Source: Candidatus Aminicenantota bacterium (GTDB lineage Bacteria > Acidobacteriota > Aminicenantia > Aminicenantales > Aminicenantaceae). From it: a stretch of DNA of 9,707 nt. The notes under the pieces were generated by a model that saw nothing but the letters and a program-made list of their open reading frames with translations, made no database searches and had not been told where the DNA came from. The DNA lies in NCBI GenBank assembly GCA_013139435.1, contig WTAW01000422.1, positions 1 through 9,707 on the forward strand, given 5' to 3'. This document shows, in pieces, positions 7,706 to 9,707 of the stretch (positions are counted from its first letter, which is position 1; every line of letters starts with the position of its first letter). Both the position numbers and the translations under genes were made by a program.

Positions 7706-9707
7706 TGTTCTCCTTTAAGGATTTGGGGGACATCAATTCCCCAGGGCAATATTTCTTCCTTATCCGCTTTTTCCAGCTCCACATTCAAGCACAGGCTTTG
7801 GAGCTCGCGGATAAGCACATTCACCGATTCAGGCAGTCCGGGAGTAAAATCCAAATCGCCCTTGACGATCGATTCATAAATTTTTGCTCTGCCTTCCACA
7901 TCATCGGATTTGGCGGTCAGCAACTCCTGAAGTGTGTATGCCGCTCCATAGGCTTCTAAAGCCCAAACCTCCATCTCGCCAAAACGCTGTCCGCCGAATT
8001 GAGCCTTCCCGCCCAATGGCTGCTGCGTGATGAGTGAATAGGGTCCTGTGGAACGCGCATGAATCTTATCATCGACCAAATGGTAGAGTTTCATGATGTA
8101 CATGTAGCCCACAGTCACTTCATGGTCGAAAAGCTCTCCGGTGATACCGTCATAAAGGGGCACCTTCCCTGATAGGGGAAGATTGGCCTTTTTCAGGAGT
8201 TCTTTGATCTCGCCCTCAGAAATTCCATCAAATACAGGCGTTGAGATCCACAGTCCGAGTTCCCGTGCGGCCCAACCCAAATGGGTCTCCAGGATCTGTC
8301 CCACATTCATCCTTGAGGGGACACCTAGAGGGTTCAAAACGACCTCGACAGGAGTCCCATCCGGCATTCGAGGCATATCCTCTTCGGGAACGATCTTGGC
8401 TATGATTCCCTTGTTGCCATGTCGTCCCGAGACTTTGTCACCCACAGAGAGTTTCCGTTTCATCGCGACATAGACTTTGATGACCTGGATAACACCAGGC
8501 GAAAGTTCATCTCCTTTCTTTAAGGCATCTGTCTTTTCTTTATGAATAGCCTTAAGAGCCTCGATCTGTCGTTTGATCTTCTTTTTAATATCCTCTATCT
8601 TTTCATCTCTTTCTGTATCTTTATTGAGTTTGAGCTTGTCGAGGTCAGCGAGCCCTAAAGAATTTAACACTTCGTCTGTAAGTTTTACGCCTTTCTTCAA
8701 CTCGTCATCGGCGACCTTTATACCCTTCTGAATGATCGCGCCCTTCAACACGGTCTTGATCTTACGCTCTATCTCACCTTGGAGGATGACTATCTCATCA
8801 TCCAAATTTCTCTTCATTTTGGCGATCTCATCCTTTTCAATGGCCTTAGCACGGGGTCCTTTTTCTATGCCTCTGCGTGAAAATACCCTGACATCGATCA
8901 CGGTCCCTTCAATCCCTGGAGAACAATACAGAGAAGCATCCTTGACATCCAGAGCTTTTTCTCCGAAGATCGCTTTTAGCAGTTTTTCCTCAGGGGACAA
9001 TTGAGTTTCTCCTTTGGGAGCCACCTTGCCCACCAGGATATCTCCGGATTTAACCTGAGCACCGATCCGGACGATCCCATTCTCATCCAGGTTGCGCAGC
9101 AAGTTCTCTGGTACATTGGGTATATCTATTGTGATTTCCTCAGGGCCGAGTTTTGTATCGCGCGCTTCGATCGATTCCTCGACGATATGAAGAGAAGTGA
9201 AGATGTCATCCTTTATCAATTTCTCGCTGACTACAATCGCATCCTCAAAGTTGTATCCTCTCCAGGGCATGAATGAACAAAGCACATTTCTGCCCAGGGA
9301 TAATTCGCCTGCGTCCGTGCATGAACTGTCTGCCAAGATCTGTCCTTGGTCCACTTTGTCGCCTTTTCGTATGATGGGCCGATGCGTCAAACATGTGTTC
9401 TGATTTGTCCGCAGGAACTTGGTCAACACATAGAGATCGGTCCCCACATCGTATCCTCTCGAATCATCCTTCTCATCCACACGGACAAGGATCCTTTCTG
9501 CATCGACGAACTCAACGATGCCGGCTCTCCGGCATATAACCACATCTCCGGATCCTTTGGCCACCATATGCTCAATGCCGGTCCCGACCAAAGGGGCCTC
9601 TGGCTTGAGCAGGGGCACGGCCTGCCTCTGCATGTTGGAACCCATCAAAGCACGATTGGCATCATCGTGCTCCAGGAAGGGTATAAGCGAGGTGGAGAGA
9701 GAAACCA
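7702..9707 (-). CDS. rpoB: DNA-directed RNA polymerase subunit beta, C-terminal half (5' end outside window)
   Basis: Beta forms one pincer of RNA polymerase and contributes to catalysis. The in-window part is 667 residues and is open to the right edge. A TTG at 9648 is an internal Leu in a conserved stretch ([15 protein letters not shown]), not a start. Fragment landmarks: the [15 protein letters not shown] and NMQRQAVP region at 8-30, [10 protein letters not shown] near 147-156, the two active-site lysines of [12 protein letters not shown] (K424 and K432, matching E. coli K1065 and K1073), and the C-terminal [20 protein letters not shown] that packs on beta'. Between about 281 and 398 (bases 8512-8865) is a lysine- and glutamate-rich, probably coiled-coil insertion like E. 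coli beta-i9. The tail extends about 20 residues past the E. coli end ([11 protein letters not shown]). Most of the rifampicin region lies outside the window. It overlaps rpoC by its stop codon. Confidence 0.98.
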   Translation of the reverse strand, partial: VSLSTSLIPFLEHDDANRALMGSNMQRQAVPLLKPEAPLVGTGIEHMVAKGSGDVVICRRAGIVEFVDAERILVRVDEKDDSRGYDVGTDLYVLTKFLRTNQNTCLTHRPIIRKGDKVDQGQILADSSCTDAGELSLGRNVLCSFMPWRGYNFEDAIVVSEKLIKDDIFTSLHIVEESIEARDTKLGPEEITIDIPNVPENLLRNLDENGIVRIGAQVKSGDILVGKVAPKGETQLSPEEKLLKAIFGEKALDVKDASLYCSPGIEGTVIDVRVFSRRGIEKGPRAKAIEKDEIAKMKRNLDDEIVILQGEIERKIKTVLKGAIIQKGIKVADDELKKGVKLTDEVLNSLGLADLDKLKLNKDTERDEKIEDIKKKIKRQIEALKAIHKEKTDALKKGDELSPGVIQVIKVYVAMKRKLSVGDKVSGRHGNKGIIAKIVPEEDMPRMPDGTPVEVVLNPLGVPSRMNVGQILETHLGWAARELGLWISTPVFDGISEGEIKELLKKANLPLSGKVPLYDGITGELFDHEVTVGYMYIMKLYHLVDDKIHARSTGPYSLITQQPLGGKAQFGGQRFGEMEVWALEAYGAAYTLQELLTAKSDDVEGRAKIYESIVKGDLDFTPGLPESVNVLIRELQSLCLNVELEKADKEEILPWGIDVPQILKGEQ
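7710..7716 (-). promoter_or_regulatory. Ribosome binding site of rpoC inside the end of rpoB
   Basis: AAAGGAG on the minus strand encodes part of the last rpoB codons and precedes two consecutive ATGs. Spacing is 4 bases to the first and 7 to the second. The rpoB TGA overlaps both ATGs, the arrangement typical of coupled translation. Confidence 0.7.

Noticed and set aside
9646..9648. TTG as a start of a short polymerase gene
   Set aside because: The same frame continues to the window edge through a highly conserved beta segment ([15 protein letters not shown]), so this is an internal Leu codon of rpoB.

Overview
This window is a stretch of bacterial chromosome carrying the end of the RNA polymerase operon and the start of the str (streptomycin) operon, all on the minus strand. 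In transcription order, right to left, it holds rpoB (C-terminal half, cut by the window edge), rpoC, rpsL (S12), rpsG (S7), fusA (EF-G) and tuf (EF-Tu, first 79 codons, cut by the other edge). I see no plus-strand gene, tRNA, rRNA, mobile element or CRISPR array. Genes fill nearly all of the window. The only sizeable gaps are 121 bases between rpoC and rpsL and 192 bases between fusA and tuf.

Organism: a bacterium of moderate GC. The beta subunit has a lysine-rich insertion near its C-terminal third (like E. coli beta-i9), and beta' has a large insertion in the trigger loop (like E. coli SI3). Both point to a diderm lineage with E. coli-like polymerase architecture (proteobacterial, acidobacterial or related) rather than Bacillota, Actinomycetota or Cyanobacteria. 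A little-studied group such as Acidobacteriota/Aminicenantota would fit, but that is a weak guess from memory of similar proteins.

Layout: rpoB and rpoC overlap at their stop/start codons and must be co-transcribed. Fifteen bases after the rpoC stop is a strong sigma70-type promoter (-35 TTGACA, extended -10 TGCTATTAT). It drives a leader of about 70 bases with a 9-bp stem-loop, then rpsL-rpsG-fusA at short spacing (11 and 46 bases). rpsL and fusA both appear to start at TTG. The fusA-tuf gap is longer, AT-rich and filled with degenerate GTGAAAA-type repeats plus an inverted copy, after which tuf begins with a near-perfect Shine-Dalgarno.

Together the products are two core subunits of the transcription machine, two proteins of the small ribosomal subunit, and the two elongation GTPases. 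The gene content is ordinary and I found no undescribed system. The points worth a second look are the very different codon usage of tuf, the loss of the conserved histidine at the tip of EF-G domain IV, the repeat-filled fusA-tuf junction, and the structured leader of the str promoter.
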